Shown: positions 1-10,337 of the stretch, in pieces
Layout of the letters: each line of letters opens with the position of its first letter
How positions within the stretch are numbered: position 1 is the stretch's first letter
Assembly: GCA_001949185.1 (NCBI GenBank)
Contig: BDGG01000003.1
Span: 3,207,158 to 3,271,157 of the forward strand
Reading direction: 5' to 3'
Source: Ramazzottius varieornatus
Taxonomy: Eukaryota > Tardigrada > Eutardigrada > Parachela > Ramazzottiidae
Length of the DNA stretch: 64,000 nucleotides
Made by a program: the position numbers and the translations under genes
The notes under the pieces: generated by a model
What the model was told of the DNA's origin: nothing
Database searches by the model: none
What the model saw: only the letters and a program-made list of their open reading frames with translations

Positions 1-1515
1 TCAACAGCTCGGTGAACACAGTTCCCCTAAATGATCAGAGAACGTTTGCAGATCAGAGACTCATGGTCGAATATTACATAGACTTACCAGGTTTTAATCT
101 CTTCTTCCGTGTACTTGATCCGCGGTATGGGTCGCCCACTGCAACAATCAAAATCAAATTTAATCGAATTAAAAAGCCAAGAATTATTTCTTTTCATTTT
201 CTCGGCGTTGGCAAGTGAAAACTGCGGCACCACGTACTGCTTGTATCGTAGAGCCAAGTCCGCAAAGTACTGCCTTCGTTTGCGGTATGCCGGATCCTTG
301 AATCCCTATAAAACAGAACGAAGACCATATTGCAAGCAATATTGGCCAATCAGAGTCCTCTTAATGACCATTCAAACTGACATAATATGAACCGGAAGTG
401 CGTTCCTTTCCCGTGTTATTCAAGACTGGAGGATGACGTCAGGGAACCCACAAGATGCATACAGTTGACTGTTGATCGTTGATTGAGGCCCTTCTGGGCA
501 CACAAAACTACAGGGCACGATTTGGGACAGCATAGCTTTTCTTACACATAACATCCAACCGGATGCAGGCAGCACGATCAAGGTTCCATCCTTTGGGTAT
601 TTTTACATTTTGGGTTTATCGAGTTTAATTCCAGAATGCAGAAAACTAGAATCTTACCGGATGGTCAGCGTCCAATTCGACTCCATACGTCAGCACACGA
701 TGGGCGCTCTTGTCCAGATCTCCGATCCGTCGAGGAAACCATGGCATGCCATAAACCTCTACAAACCTGGCCGATCAGCTCACGGTTTCAGGAGAGAAAA
801 CAACAGAAGGAATGAAACAAACCGGGAGGTTCGAGCTGACACAAAGCATCCGCTCCATCGATTGATTCCTGGACACTTTGTTGGTAAGTCAGCCGTTTCT
901 TCAGCAAGTTGCACACTTGCGTCATCTTCGCGTCATCGCATTCGACGTCAACGAAGACCTCGCATTCGGCTTCGTCATTGCCGTGCGCCGCTTTGCGAGA
1001 CTCGATGCGCCCAATACTCACATTGTTCTCCTAAGTAACTACGCTGTTTAGATTATTGGGCAACGCTAATTGTTTTCGTACTACAGACTTGAAGACTCAC
1101 CCGAAACACCGTAAGAGCCTGTGTCAAGCTGTCCACTTCGTTCCTCAAAGAGAAGACGACGCTCTTCGTGTCTCGCGTGGTACCCTTCTTGAAGACCTCG
1201 CTTTCTTCTTCGAAATTCTGAAGCTTATCCTAAAGTATAGAGGACACATTTGCCACTTTTCTTCTGTAGTTTCAAAGCAGTGTCACAGCAGTGGAAACGT
1301 TCCGCGGAATGTTCCTCGCTGGGATACTTGATGAAATCGACAGGCAATATATGCGTGAGAGCGCATAATCAAGGTAAGAATTTCCAGTTTGATTTTTGTC
1401 AACAGTATACGGGCTTGTAGAAGGCTATAACTTAAAAACAGCGGCTAACCTTTTCGAAGAGGTCATGGAGTGAAAAGGCGTGTGGATCCGGAGTACTTGC
1501 CGCGCGTTTCCTCAT
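1..1515 (-). CDS. TPH: Tryptophan hydroxylase-like aromatic amino acid hydroxylase, 5' part
   Basis: Tetrahydrobiopterin-dependent hydroxylase that would make 5-hydroxytryptophan, the first step of serotonin synthesis, in the cytosol. Coding exons, all phase-consistent: 1450..1515, 1101..1229, 823..1030, 658..758, 238..305, 88..138 and 1..26, giving about 216 codons before the window edge. The start reads [14 protein letters not shown]. Exons 2-3 form the regulatory ACT domain ([26 protein letters not shown]). Exons 4-7 enter the catalytic domain: [53 protein letters not shown]. The iron-binding His/His/Glu lie beyond the edge and cannot be checked. The wording ([23 protein letters not shown]) is nearer to tryptophan hydroxylase than to tyrosine or phenylalanine hydroxylase, but these families are close, so the subfamily is likely rather than certain. 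Confidence 0.82.
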
Positions 1516-2282
1516 CGTCAACCTTCTGGTAGAAGACGGCTCTGGGTGCTCCATTGGTCAAGATGGAGAATTTCAGGGGACGAAACAGAGAACGCAACAA
1601 TGGAGGGAAAAAAGGGTCAAGTGCATTAGAGAGTCAAGGCTGACGATGACGAGAGGAGTGATCCCGGAAGTTGGATGAGGCTGTTTAAGTTCTCCAGTCT
1701 AATTCGCACCACGGAAAGGGTGAGGTAACTGTATCAATAATGAAATTCAAGTGCTGATCTCACTGCTGGGATATAAACACGAAAGCTGGACAGATTCTCG
1801 CGCTGAGTGATGTCTTTTAGTTACAGCCTCACTTCCGGTCGACGTGAGGCGAAACCAATTGGGATTGCTATAAAACTTCCCCACACTTCCTCGTTGTTTG
1901 AATCATATCCGGTGAGCCGTTATCTCCTGTTTGCTAACGCGTAAATCTAGACAGGTTGATGTGATCCTACTTTTTGACATTTACCAGATGGAAACCGTCC
2001 TGCACGGCTTCACCTCACCGATCGGCGGGGATTTCACCCAATAACCCTTCCCTTTTTTTGTGGAATGAAGCACAGGCCGTATAAATTACTGGGCGTTTTA
2101 CGGTCATACGTCAGTTTCACCGTCAAGGACCATCATTCAACTCAAATGTTTCGAGATAGGATTCCAAAGGCTGGACAAGGAAGCAGAGGAAGAAGAAAGT
2201 TCCATCTTAAATACTATTCAGCCATTTACAAATTTACATACATATCGTGGCTCAGAGGAGCTCGTTGTGAGTGCTAGCTTGT
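1516..2282. other. Intergenic, upstream of TPH
   Basis: No convincing coding exon. It would hold the promoter and 5' leader of the leftward hydroxylase gene and the 3' end of the next leftward gene. No clear TATA box or repeat seen. Confidence 0.4.
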
Positions 2283-3031
2283 TTATCTGGCGCTCGCAGC
2301 AGGGTGTTCCGATGACGCAGACGACGTCCCCGCAGTGGAAGAATCAGCTCCAGCGGCTCCTGTGGAGGATTCTGCAGCGGTGCTCGCACTCGTACTATTG
2401 ACAATGAGTTCGTGTACGGGAGGGACCACGAGTCCTTCATTCAGCCTCTTCATGATAGGATCAGCCATTGGAGCTGGCTGGACTTCCATCATTGAGGGTT
2501 TGTCGTGAAAGGTGGCTTTCTGAGCTGCACTTTTCAGTTGACTACGAGCACAAAGATAATTTCTCTGGAAGTACTGGGTAAGAGTCAGTCGTAGACCGCG
2601 CTGAGTTGTATTCGTTCGTACCAGTATCCAATGCTACCAATCGCCCGTGGACACCCTCTGGAAATTCTGCAGACATGTCCCGGGAAAGCGGCGCAAGCAT
2701 TATCCGAGCTGCATGACTATGAAACAAGAATACTGTGATGAACTCGGCTTTTGTCATAAAACTCCGTTATAAACTAGAGTTACCCAGAGCTGCGCAATAG
2801 CTGCTCCTTGTTCCAGCCAGCACCGACACTGTCCCTCCTGACACGTGGTCCCGGCATCCAGACAGTCTTCCACTCGGTTGCAGACCTCGTTGACAGCTGT
2901 AGCATCAGACAAAACTATGTGCAGAGTCAATACTAGAAGAACCATGTGATACAGACAGATGAGAACCGCTTACCTGAGACACCGGCGACAATGGCCAAAA
3001 GGGTGAACAAGGAAGCTCGAAGGTACTCCAT
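2283..3031 (-). CDS. Small secreted or membrane Cys-rich protein, hypothetical
   Basis: Family not recognised. Exon 1 (2974..3031) encodes a signal peptide, MEYLRASLFTLLAIVAGVSG. Exon 2 (2784..2914) carries an EB-like cysteine pattern, VCNRVEDCLDAGTTCQEGQC. A further stretch starting at 2716 is also cysteine-rich (SCSSDNACAAF, GHVCRISRGC), but I could not find a clean donor that joins it in frame to the last exon. The last exon starts near 2563-2572 and ends at 2283; its tail is Ser/Ala/Thr-rich (STSASTAAESSTGAAG) and probably disordered or glycosylated. Exons 1-2 and the start are well supported. The middle is uncertain, and direct splicing of exon 2 to the last exon keeps the frame. Confidence 0.5.
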
Positions 3032-3771
3032 TGTCCCAGATATCCACGTACCGTAATGAATTGTCTGCGATAGCTATAGCTTTCCAAGTAAAAGGATGGG
3101 TGATGGGATTTCCAATGGTGTTGCTTCTTAAATCGTGAATTTAAACGCCGCTCTGTGCACTACGGCAATCGTATGTTCGTTTTTCACATGATACCGGCGC
3201 TTACCCGTGTTTCTTACCACGCAACAACGGCTTACTTATTTGTCTTTTTTATTTTTTTTCCCGCTGTTACAAGCGAGTCTTCGATCAAGAACCTCCACGA
3301 GATCTTGTATTTAGACAGCGATTGCTGGTTTGTTGTCCTGGTTTTATAGACAAACGAGCAGATAAAACACCACCGACGTCTGTTCGGTGCTTTGACGTCT
3401 TATGAAAACGATGAGAGTGTTTTGTCTAGAAACACAAAGTTCGGCTATTAATTTATTAGTTTAAGCTCACCCACATCACCGACCACATGACATACATCGC
3501 CATCGCTCTGAAAATCGACGTGGTGAGTATCCTATCTACGGTAACGGCGGTAATATCAAGCTTCTCCTCATCAGCGATTCAGACCGTCGAAAGCGCAACC
3601 TGTTAATCCTGGTTTCTTTTCGTGTGATAGTTTCGTTGTTCAAAGGGACTTGCGCACAAGGTTTATTATGATCAGAAGTCGACCAAAATTAACATTTAAA
3701 ACGAAATTGATATTTGGAACGAAATGAAAGATTTAAGTTACGTATTCATGCTGTGAAATTGCAATCGTGAT
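3032..3771. other. Intergenic, nothing recognised
   Basis: Lies between two leftward genes. Open frames are short and lack gene-like composition. It should contain the promoter of the Cys-rich gene. Confidence 0.4.
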
Positions 3772-4290
3772 TTACAGTTCCATGTCGTACACTTGGCGAG
3801 CTGACAACAGATACCGGTCAACGGGAGACACCGAGTAGTAGCTCGGGTACTCGGAATTACTTCCGAAGGGACCAAAGGTCTTCGACGAAGAAGTACCGTC
3901 AAGAAGGTAGTCATCGATGGTGGGGTAGCCCGTGAAGGTCAGAAGGTAGTCGCTGACGGGCTTCGTTACTTCCCTGACTCGCGACGTTCCTGGATGAGCG
4001 GGGTTTAGCTGAATCCGACCGCGAGAATTGTATGGGATAGAACTGTCCAAGAATCGCTCATCGATGCTACGCCCTTCGGCGCCTGCTGATCGCATCAAGG
4101 CGAGCTGGATACGGAAGAGCCTTTCGCGTTCCTTATCATCCATGTCTTCCACGCTACCTGGAAGTTGCAAAGCACCCAATGGGTTAGTGAGTAGGAAAAA
4201 TGGCGTATCTCTTCCGAGGATTCCTATCTTACCGTATACAGCATGGACTGCGTAGCTGAGCAGAAGAACAGAAGCCAGTATTCTTGTCAT
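3772..4290 (-). CDS. Small secreted protein, hypothetical
   Basis: Two exons, 4233..4290 and 3772..4157, predict 147 residues. The N-terminus MTRILASVLLLSYAVHAVYG is a clear signal peptide and the intron falls just after it. The mature chain is Tyr/Ser/Asp-rich with near-repeats around a DYLL/RYLL core (SDYLLTF, DDYLLDG, DRYLLSA). There are no cysteines and only one dibasic-like site (RGR), so a neuropeptide precursor is possible but weak. The 75-nt intron is an exact multiple of three and has no stop, so retention would add 25 residues. The ATG at 4290 was chosen because the signal peptide begins there. Family unknown. Confidence 0.6.
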   Translation of the reverse strand: MTRILASVLLLSYAVHAVYGKIGILGRDTPFFLLTNPLGALQLPGSVEDMDDKERERLFRIQLALMRSAGAEGRSIDERFLDSSIPYNSRGRIQLNPAHPGTSRVREVTKPVSDYLLTFTGYPTIDDYLLDGTSSSKTFGPFGSNSEYPSYYSVSPVDRYLLSARQVYDMEL

Positions 4291-5065
4291 GGTGGAATGA
4301 CTGGGTCGCTGCAATCTTATGGTGGCCGTTAGAGTACCAAAAAAAAATTTTGGTTTCACTAAAGCCCGAGAGTTGACTGAAACGCACAGAATTCAATATT
4401 TCGGACAATTCGGCTGTTTTTTTCATGCATGCATGCAGTAATAACGGACGTGGCGGACTACTGCCTCCAGGTAACCTTACTGAACTAACGAAAACAGGAC
4501 CGGAAGGAATCTGTTCGAAAGCAAACCTTGAAGCACTTCGCGCAAATTTTCTCTGATGAATTACGATATGCCACGATTATTTGATCCGTGTCCGGCTTAC
4601 CTATTAAAGTATTTACTATTTAGCATTGTCGCTGAATCTCGGATTCTGGTACAGGGTAGGGTATCACACTTCCTTTTATAATTGTCCGTAAATTTTTGAT
4701 CCAAAAATAAAAAGATTGACGTGTCCAGTCAAGATTCCAGATTTTCCAGTGCAGACTATGAAATAAAATCCAAACTAGTCGCTTGAAGGAGAAAATAAAC
4801 TTCAGATGTCCTTAAGGCCTAGAATACAGCGTATTCAGCGCATATTTCCAGCCAAAGAGAGCTAGTTTTCAAAAACTGTCGTGCTCAGCGATTGCAAAGA
4901 AAAAAGCTAGAATGAGGTATCTTCTGTATGTAAATTGAAAACATCTTAGCGAAAGTTCCGCCAGAAACATGAAAAGGCGATTCGAAGAAAAACAAACTGG
5001 ATAAAGCAGTCTCCTACAGAGATCCACCTTTGATGTTTTATGCAGATGACAAAATAATCCCAGCT
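4291..5065. other. Intergenic, nothing recognised
   Basis: AT-rich stretch with no supportable exon. Holds the promoter of the small secreted gene and the 3' side of the next leftward gene. Confidence 0.4.
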
Positions 5066-6341
5066 TCATTGCTTCTTGAGCTTCTGCTGCTTCTTTAATC
5101 TCTTTTCGCGTTTCCGCCCTTCGGAGTCTGAGTCAGATTCCGAGCTGCTGCTGCTGCTACTGCTCGTGTCTTCATCTTCCTCCTTTTTCTTCTTAGAGTC
5201 TTTCTTACTGGCCGTTCCAACCTTCCGTGTCGAGACTGATTTTTCGGCCTCCAAGCTCGATCTTGCACCATCACGATCGAGGAGTTGTTCGCTTAACTGT
5301 CCGAGACCACCACCATCAGGAGAGACTTGGGAAGACAGTCCCTCCATCACCACAGTTTGCTGCGCGTTACTGACTGTCCGTTTCTTGCTGACTTCGTTAT
5401 CTTGGTCAGGAGTGATGAACTCTCCACCTTTCAGCTCGCGGGTTGTCCCTTTTTCGGAAGACTGGTCTTGCTTCTTGCCATCGATCTGAGAAGACTGAGT
5501 TGCCGTAGAAGAGCTATCAGGCTTAGCCTGCACTGAAAACACCAAATGAAATTAAATTCGCGCTCCTTTTTCCTGCCAACGTTTCGGTTATACAAAGCAG
5601 TGAGGAAAGAACGTGTGGTAAATCGAAAGGAAATCCGCCTACTTTCCGGTGAACTTTTAGACGGGGCACTTCCGGCGGAAGCTCGCTCTTGGGCTGTTCT
5701 GAGACGCTCATCTCTCTCATTCATCACCCTTCGCGCCGCGTCCACCTTCGCCTGGTCCAGACCAACATCTACCCTCTTGATGTATCCTCCAGCGTCACTC
5801 GATGCTTCGTCGTAGTCAGGGTTCGCTCCGATGGCTTGCCACATGCGCGCTGGGTCTGGCTTCGCAGTTGTCGGAAACACTGACGGCTCCTTCTGGTTAG
5901 AAGAAGTGCTTTGGTTTCGTTGCTGCTCGTTAACCGAGCTTGCATCCTTCTGAGGGGGGCTCTGGCCTACAAAACTCATGACTGACAGAATGACGTTCTC
6001 CGGAGATAAGTATCGTGGTTTGACAAAGCCGTATTACCTGTATCTGAGCGAGTAGGCTGCTCCTTGGACTGAAGCTGCGCCTTGCTGGGGGATGATCGTT
6101 CGCTCGAACCTACACCCTTATCACTAGACGCGTATTCTCGTGTTGAGAAGAATCCGAGGGTGGACCGAGCAACATCCAGTAAAGCATGATCTTGGGCACT
6201 TCCGGCAGCCTCACTGTTCCTTTCAGTCAGTCCGCTGCTGGCCCTTTTCCTGGAAGCCCCCCGTACGGATGCTGCGATTCTAACCGGGATCCTTCCGGAC
6301 ATCATGTCAAAGATATTGGAAGTATCTCGTCCTGCCAACAA
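5066..6341 (-). CDS. Disordered acidic/basic protein with possible mitochondrial leader
   Basis: Three exons, 6038..6341, 5643..5966 and 5066..5532, predict 364 residues. Family not recognised. From Met13 the N-terminus (MMSGRIPVRIAASVRGASRK) is Arg-rich, free of acidic residues and potentially amphipathic, like a mitochondrial presequence; this is inference. The body is Ser/Gln/Lys-rich with one better ordered segment (ARMWQAIGANPDYDEA, then a charged helix near VDAARRVMNERDERL). The tail is a polyserine-acidic run followed by a Lys-rich end (KREKRLKKQQKLKKQ). That tail could also be nuclear or RNA-binding, so location is open. It lies 4 kb from two better mitochondrial candidates. Confidence 0.6.
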
Positions 6342-7311
6342 GCGCCAGCTCCTGTGCTCGGGAGCCGGGATATAACTGGGACAATTACCACATAAGCACC
6401 AAAATTATTCTATTGCCATCCGTCCACCTATGGTGACCTTGGAAGGGCGGGGGAGCAGGCCGCCAGGGGAGTTAACCATCGGCTTCGGTGTAAGCCGGAG
6501 CTCTATGTAAACTCGTTGTGATTCGCGAAGCCGGACCGGTAGGCGGGAAACTCTTGAATGAGCTCGAAGTGACTGATGCGATCGTATCATCGGAACAAAG
6601 GCAAATGTTTGCTCCCTGTGGACGGCTTGCCAGAGTCAGACAAAGCTTCTCTCTTCTCTGTCGCACACCTAGCATATCTGATGAAGAGATCGTCGCAATC
6701 ACGATCCTAGACGAACAGCAGGTAAATCGGTGTATCCACCAGACTAACTTAGTTGCGAAGCCAAGGATTTCGGGTCTGCGGCGCAAAACTCATCATCGAG
6801 AATTCCAACGACACTCGATCACGCCTAGTACTCTCAACAACGGTACGAGGTAAGTTCGACCTTCTTGTCCATCCTGATTTTTTCAGAGGAATCTTTGCTG
6901 ATTTACCAGCTTGAGCTGGCTGTAGGTTATAGCCGTATTCCATCATAGCCTTCGGAAATCCACAACTTGCGGTTGAGGACTCGCCTGACATGGAACTTTT
7001 ATCAACGGAGACCGTTGAGAAATTTAATAACTGATGCAAGGTGAGATTTCACCGTCGCCTGATCACCATCGAAGCAAGATCTGCACCGGCTAATTTATTC
7101 ATAAGCTGTTGTTAGAGACTGGCTTTGAAGTGTGATTGACGACTTCTATCAGCGTGAACGCTAAAGAAAACAAGAGATCACTTTAGCAGCTTTCATGTTC
7201 CGTAATTAATTCGATTTTTCGTTGCTGTTTGCAGGTATCACTGATCAACGTCAAAGATTCTGTCAACGCTGGATCAAGATTCAAGACTGTCCCACTTGAA
7301 CGGAAGCCAGA
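6342..7311. other. Intergenic plus 5' leader of the G alpha gene
   Basis: No convincing protein. A probable 3' splice site at 7234 (TTTGCAG) starts a 5' UTR exon that runs into the G alpha ATG at 7312, so transcription probably starts further upstream. Overlapping open frames around 6470-7040 on both strands look like chance. Confidence 0.4.
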
Positions 7312-9029
7312 ATGGGTTGCGCACAGAGCATCGAGGATAAGGTGGCCGTTGAGAAGAGTCGTCAGATCGATCGACAGATTCTGGAGAATCGTTTAGTGAG
7401 GAGCAAAGAAGTCAAGCTTCTCCTCCTGGGCGCTGGAGAAAGCGGAAAGAGTACGATCGTCAAACAGATGAAAATTATTCATCAAGATGGATACGGAAAG
7501 GAGGAATGCGCCAGTTATCGCGGGGTGGTTTATAATAACACTGTTCAGAGCCTGATGACCATACTCAAAGCCATGGGATACCTCCGCATCGACTTCTGGT
7601 CTAAGCAACGCACAGAAGATGCTCGCCTGTTCTTTCAGATGGTATCACAACTGGAAGATGGTGAGATGACACCCGAGGTAGGTTGTTCCGTCTCCAAATT
7701 CATCTCAACAACAGCAGGCTGTCCAGCTTCCGACCGGAAGTTGAACTCTATGGTGCGATTGTTTCCTTCCAAGTCGATCTGTTGGGTTGAGCTCACGATG
7801 CTTATCGAGTAATCATTAATGAGATGTCGACATTGTATGCATGAGAATACATTTGTCAGCCTGAAGGCGTCAAAGAGTGAGGACTGTAAATATTTACCGT
7901 CGCATATTCCATGATAAGTGTTCCAACACAAGTGCAGTAAAATATGCAACAGGTGTTTTCTTGTTCTACGGAACGTCGCGGGTTTTGTCCAGCTGGAAGT
8001 TAAAAGAGGGTACAGGAATCGTGAATTCATGTTGTGAATGTCAAGTTAATTTGGTTTCCATTTTTCAGTTGGCCATGACGATGAAGCGGTTATGGATGGA
8101 CGCAGGCGTGCAAGAATGCTACGGACGAAGTCAAGAGTACCAGTTAAATGATTCCGCTTCGTACTACCTGAACTCCCTCGACCGACTAGCCAATCCTTAC
8201 TACATTCCCGATCAACAAGACGTCCTCCGAACCCGTGTCAAGACCACGGGGATAATGGAGACGGTCTTCACCTACAAAGGCATCACCTTTAGACTCTTTG
8301 ACGTCGGTGGTCAGCGATCAGAGCGGAAGAAGTGGATACACTGTTTCGAAGGCGTGACAGCCATCATTTTCTGTGTAGCCATGAACTGCTACGATATGAA
8401 GTTGCTGGAGGATGAGAACGTTAACCGCATGATGGAATCCATGAAGCTGTTCGAGTCCATCTGCAATAATAGGTACGTCGATGTTTTTGGCCATCTTATC
8501 CGTTTCACTTTTGAATTGTATTCTTGGTTCCAACAGGTGGTTCACTGACACATCCATAATACTATTCCTTAACAAAAAGGTAAGCCAATCTGTAGCTTTG
8601 TAAGCCCACTAGAAGTCAGAATAGAATGGTCTTTCACACACTTGCATACACGGCGCTGGACGTTTTACAACGAGGCCGTGCATGCAGGTACGCCCAGCGT
8701 GCAGTTTTTGTTTGCCGACTTTGCTTTTGAGCTGACAAGCAAGTGCCGACATGTCTGTAATCTGTTTTTGTTGGGGATAGGATCTCTTCGCCGAGAAGAT
8801 AAAGCATTCTCCACTGACGCTCTGCTTTCCCGAGTATCCAGGTGAAAACTCGTACGAGGAAGCTTCAGCTTATATACAAGCCAGATTTGAGGCCCTCAAC
8901 AGGAACCCCAACAAAGAAATTTACTCGCATTTAACTTGCGCAACTGATACCTCGAACATCCAGTTTGTCTTTGAATCAGTCACTGATGTAATCATCAAAG
9001 AACAGTTGAAAGATGTTGGCTTGTTCTGA
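7312..9029 (+). CDS. G protein alpha subunit, Gi/o class
   Basis: Heterotrimeric GTPase subunit coupling receptors to effectors at the plasma membrane. Exons 7312..7677, 8069..8472, 8537..8579 and 8781..9029 give 353 residues, the usual length. MGC at the N-terminus fits myristoylation and palmitoylation. Visible motifs: P-loop GAGESGKST, switch I RTRVKTTG, switch [24 protein letters not shown] across the exon 3/4 joint, and TCATDT. Wording near the N-terminus ([14 protein letters not shown]) and the end is closest to Gi. The last six residues are KDVGLF, where Gi normally has KDCGLF, so the pertussis-toxin-modified cysteine is valine. All introns are phase-consistent. 3' UTR follows. Confidence 0.95.
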
Positions 9030-10337
9030 TGGTTCCCTCTTTCCATGACTTTGTCTTGAAAAATGCTTCTTGCCTTTTTTACGCTTCTCATTTGTTACTT
9101 TCATACTCCTCTTTTGTAGTCTTCCTAGTGATGGTTTTATTGTTGATGGTTGACGGAATCCAGTATAATCGCGGCAGGGCTTGCTTTATGACATATGCGT
9201 CCGTGTGAAAGCCGACTTTTACGATCTCTTTTTGCCTCACGTTCCGCGATAACCTCCACCGATCACGCCGTCCTACCTTGTGATCTCGACATCAATTATG
9301 ATATTCCGCTATTCGGTACCGTGTCTACACACCTCTATGTATTTATTTATGCTCCGTGTGTGTACACGTGAAACAGCGATTGTCAAAGTCCCCAGCCGGC
9401 ATTGTGATTGATGACTACGAAGACCTAGATAAATGTAAGTAAACCATTTCCATCATTGGCGAACATTGCGCCGTTTAGAAGGCCGAAAGTCTCAGACTGT
9501 TCTGGGTCTTCAATGATTTGTCGTCGAGAGCTTTTGGACCTCACTCCGCAGTCCTTAGAGGGTTTTTCTTTGGTGGTTCGTATAGCGCCAATTCGTTCTC
9601 GTGGGACGAATCAGCTGGCCATGGGGCAGGAGAACTTCCTGATAGCTCTGTCAGCCGCGCTGAGCTTTCTTGTCTGATATGTGGTCGCTATGAACACAAG
9701 GCTTATAGCCGGATCAATTCAACATCTTTTCCCCGCCGTGAACTAGATTTTCGGGAAAAAATGAGGAACCAAACTGAACAACTCGTTAGCGTTCGGAGTA
9801 TGTTACAGGCGGACTTGTACAGACTTTTGGAATTGGAATCGCAGTTCAATCAGAACACAGTACACGCGCCTAACCAGACTGTTGGCATGGACAAAACAGT
9901 TGGCAGCAGGCCGAAGGCGGAGAACTGTAGCTTGATTTAATGTGCGTTCCCGCTGTCGCTCCGCTGCGAACTGATTTGTCCATGCCAATAGTTAGGCTAG
10001 GCGTGAGCACTGTGTAGTGGTTGAATATGCACAGCAGATTCTAAACAACGACAGAGTAAATCAATCCAGTCCGGCCAGCTTGTTGGCAGGAATCGCAATC
10101 GCCAGTTTATCGCACTAGGAAAATTCCAAAATAATTCAAATTTCCAGTTTCCGGAAAAAGGTGAAGCGACTTAGTGAACCATCTTCTCGACCTGAACAAG
10201 TTTTATGTTCCTCATCCCATTCATACGCAGTTGAATAATCGTAAGTGGACACAAGTACTGAAGGTAAGCAAAGTACGGGGGTGGGCTGTGCGCGTATTGC
10301 ACTATGACGTGACACGTTGTTGATTTGCAGGTCCAAT
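9030..10337. other. 3' UTR and intergenic region with a foldback
   Basis: Begins with the G alpha 3' UTR. An imperfect inverted repeat lies at about 9848-10023. A probable 3' splice site at 10330 (TTTGCAG) precedes the ATG of the next gene, so a 5' UTR exon may sit here. A 154-codon open stretch from 9479 lacks an ATG at its head and its end runs into the foldback, so I do not call it a gene. Confidence 0.4.
9848..10023. repeat. Imperfect inverted repeat (foldback), about 65-nt arms
   Basis: The left arm around TTGGCATGGACAAAACAGTT is matched by the reverse complement of the right arm around GATTTGTCCATGCCAATAG, with more pairing outward to CACAGT and CACTGTG. The loop is about 55 nt. Unlike the GTGGCGCAC family found elsewhere in the window. 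Confidence 0.65.

Noticed and set aside
7393-7608. Minus-strand frame over G alpha exon 1
   Set aside because: Shadow of a well-conserved coding exon.
9479-9940. 154-codon open frame on the plus strand downstream of G alpha
   Set aside because: No ATG at the head, the apparent upstream exon (ending IDDYEDLDK) meets a stop after splicing, and its end lies in a foldback repeat.
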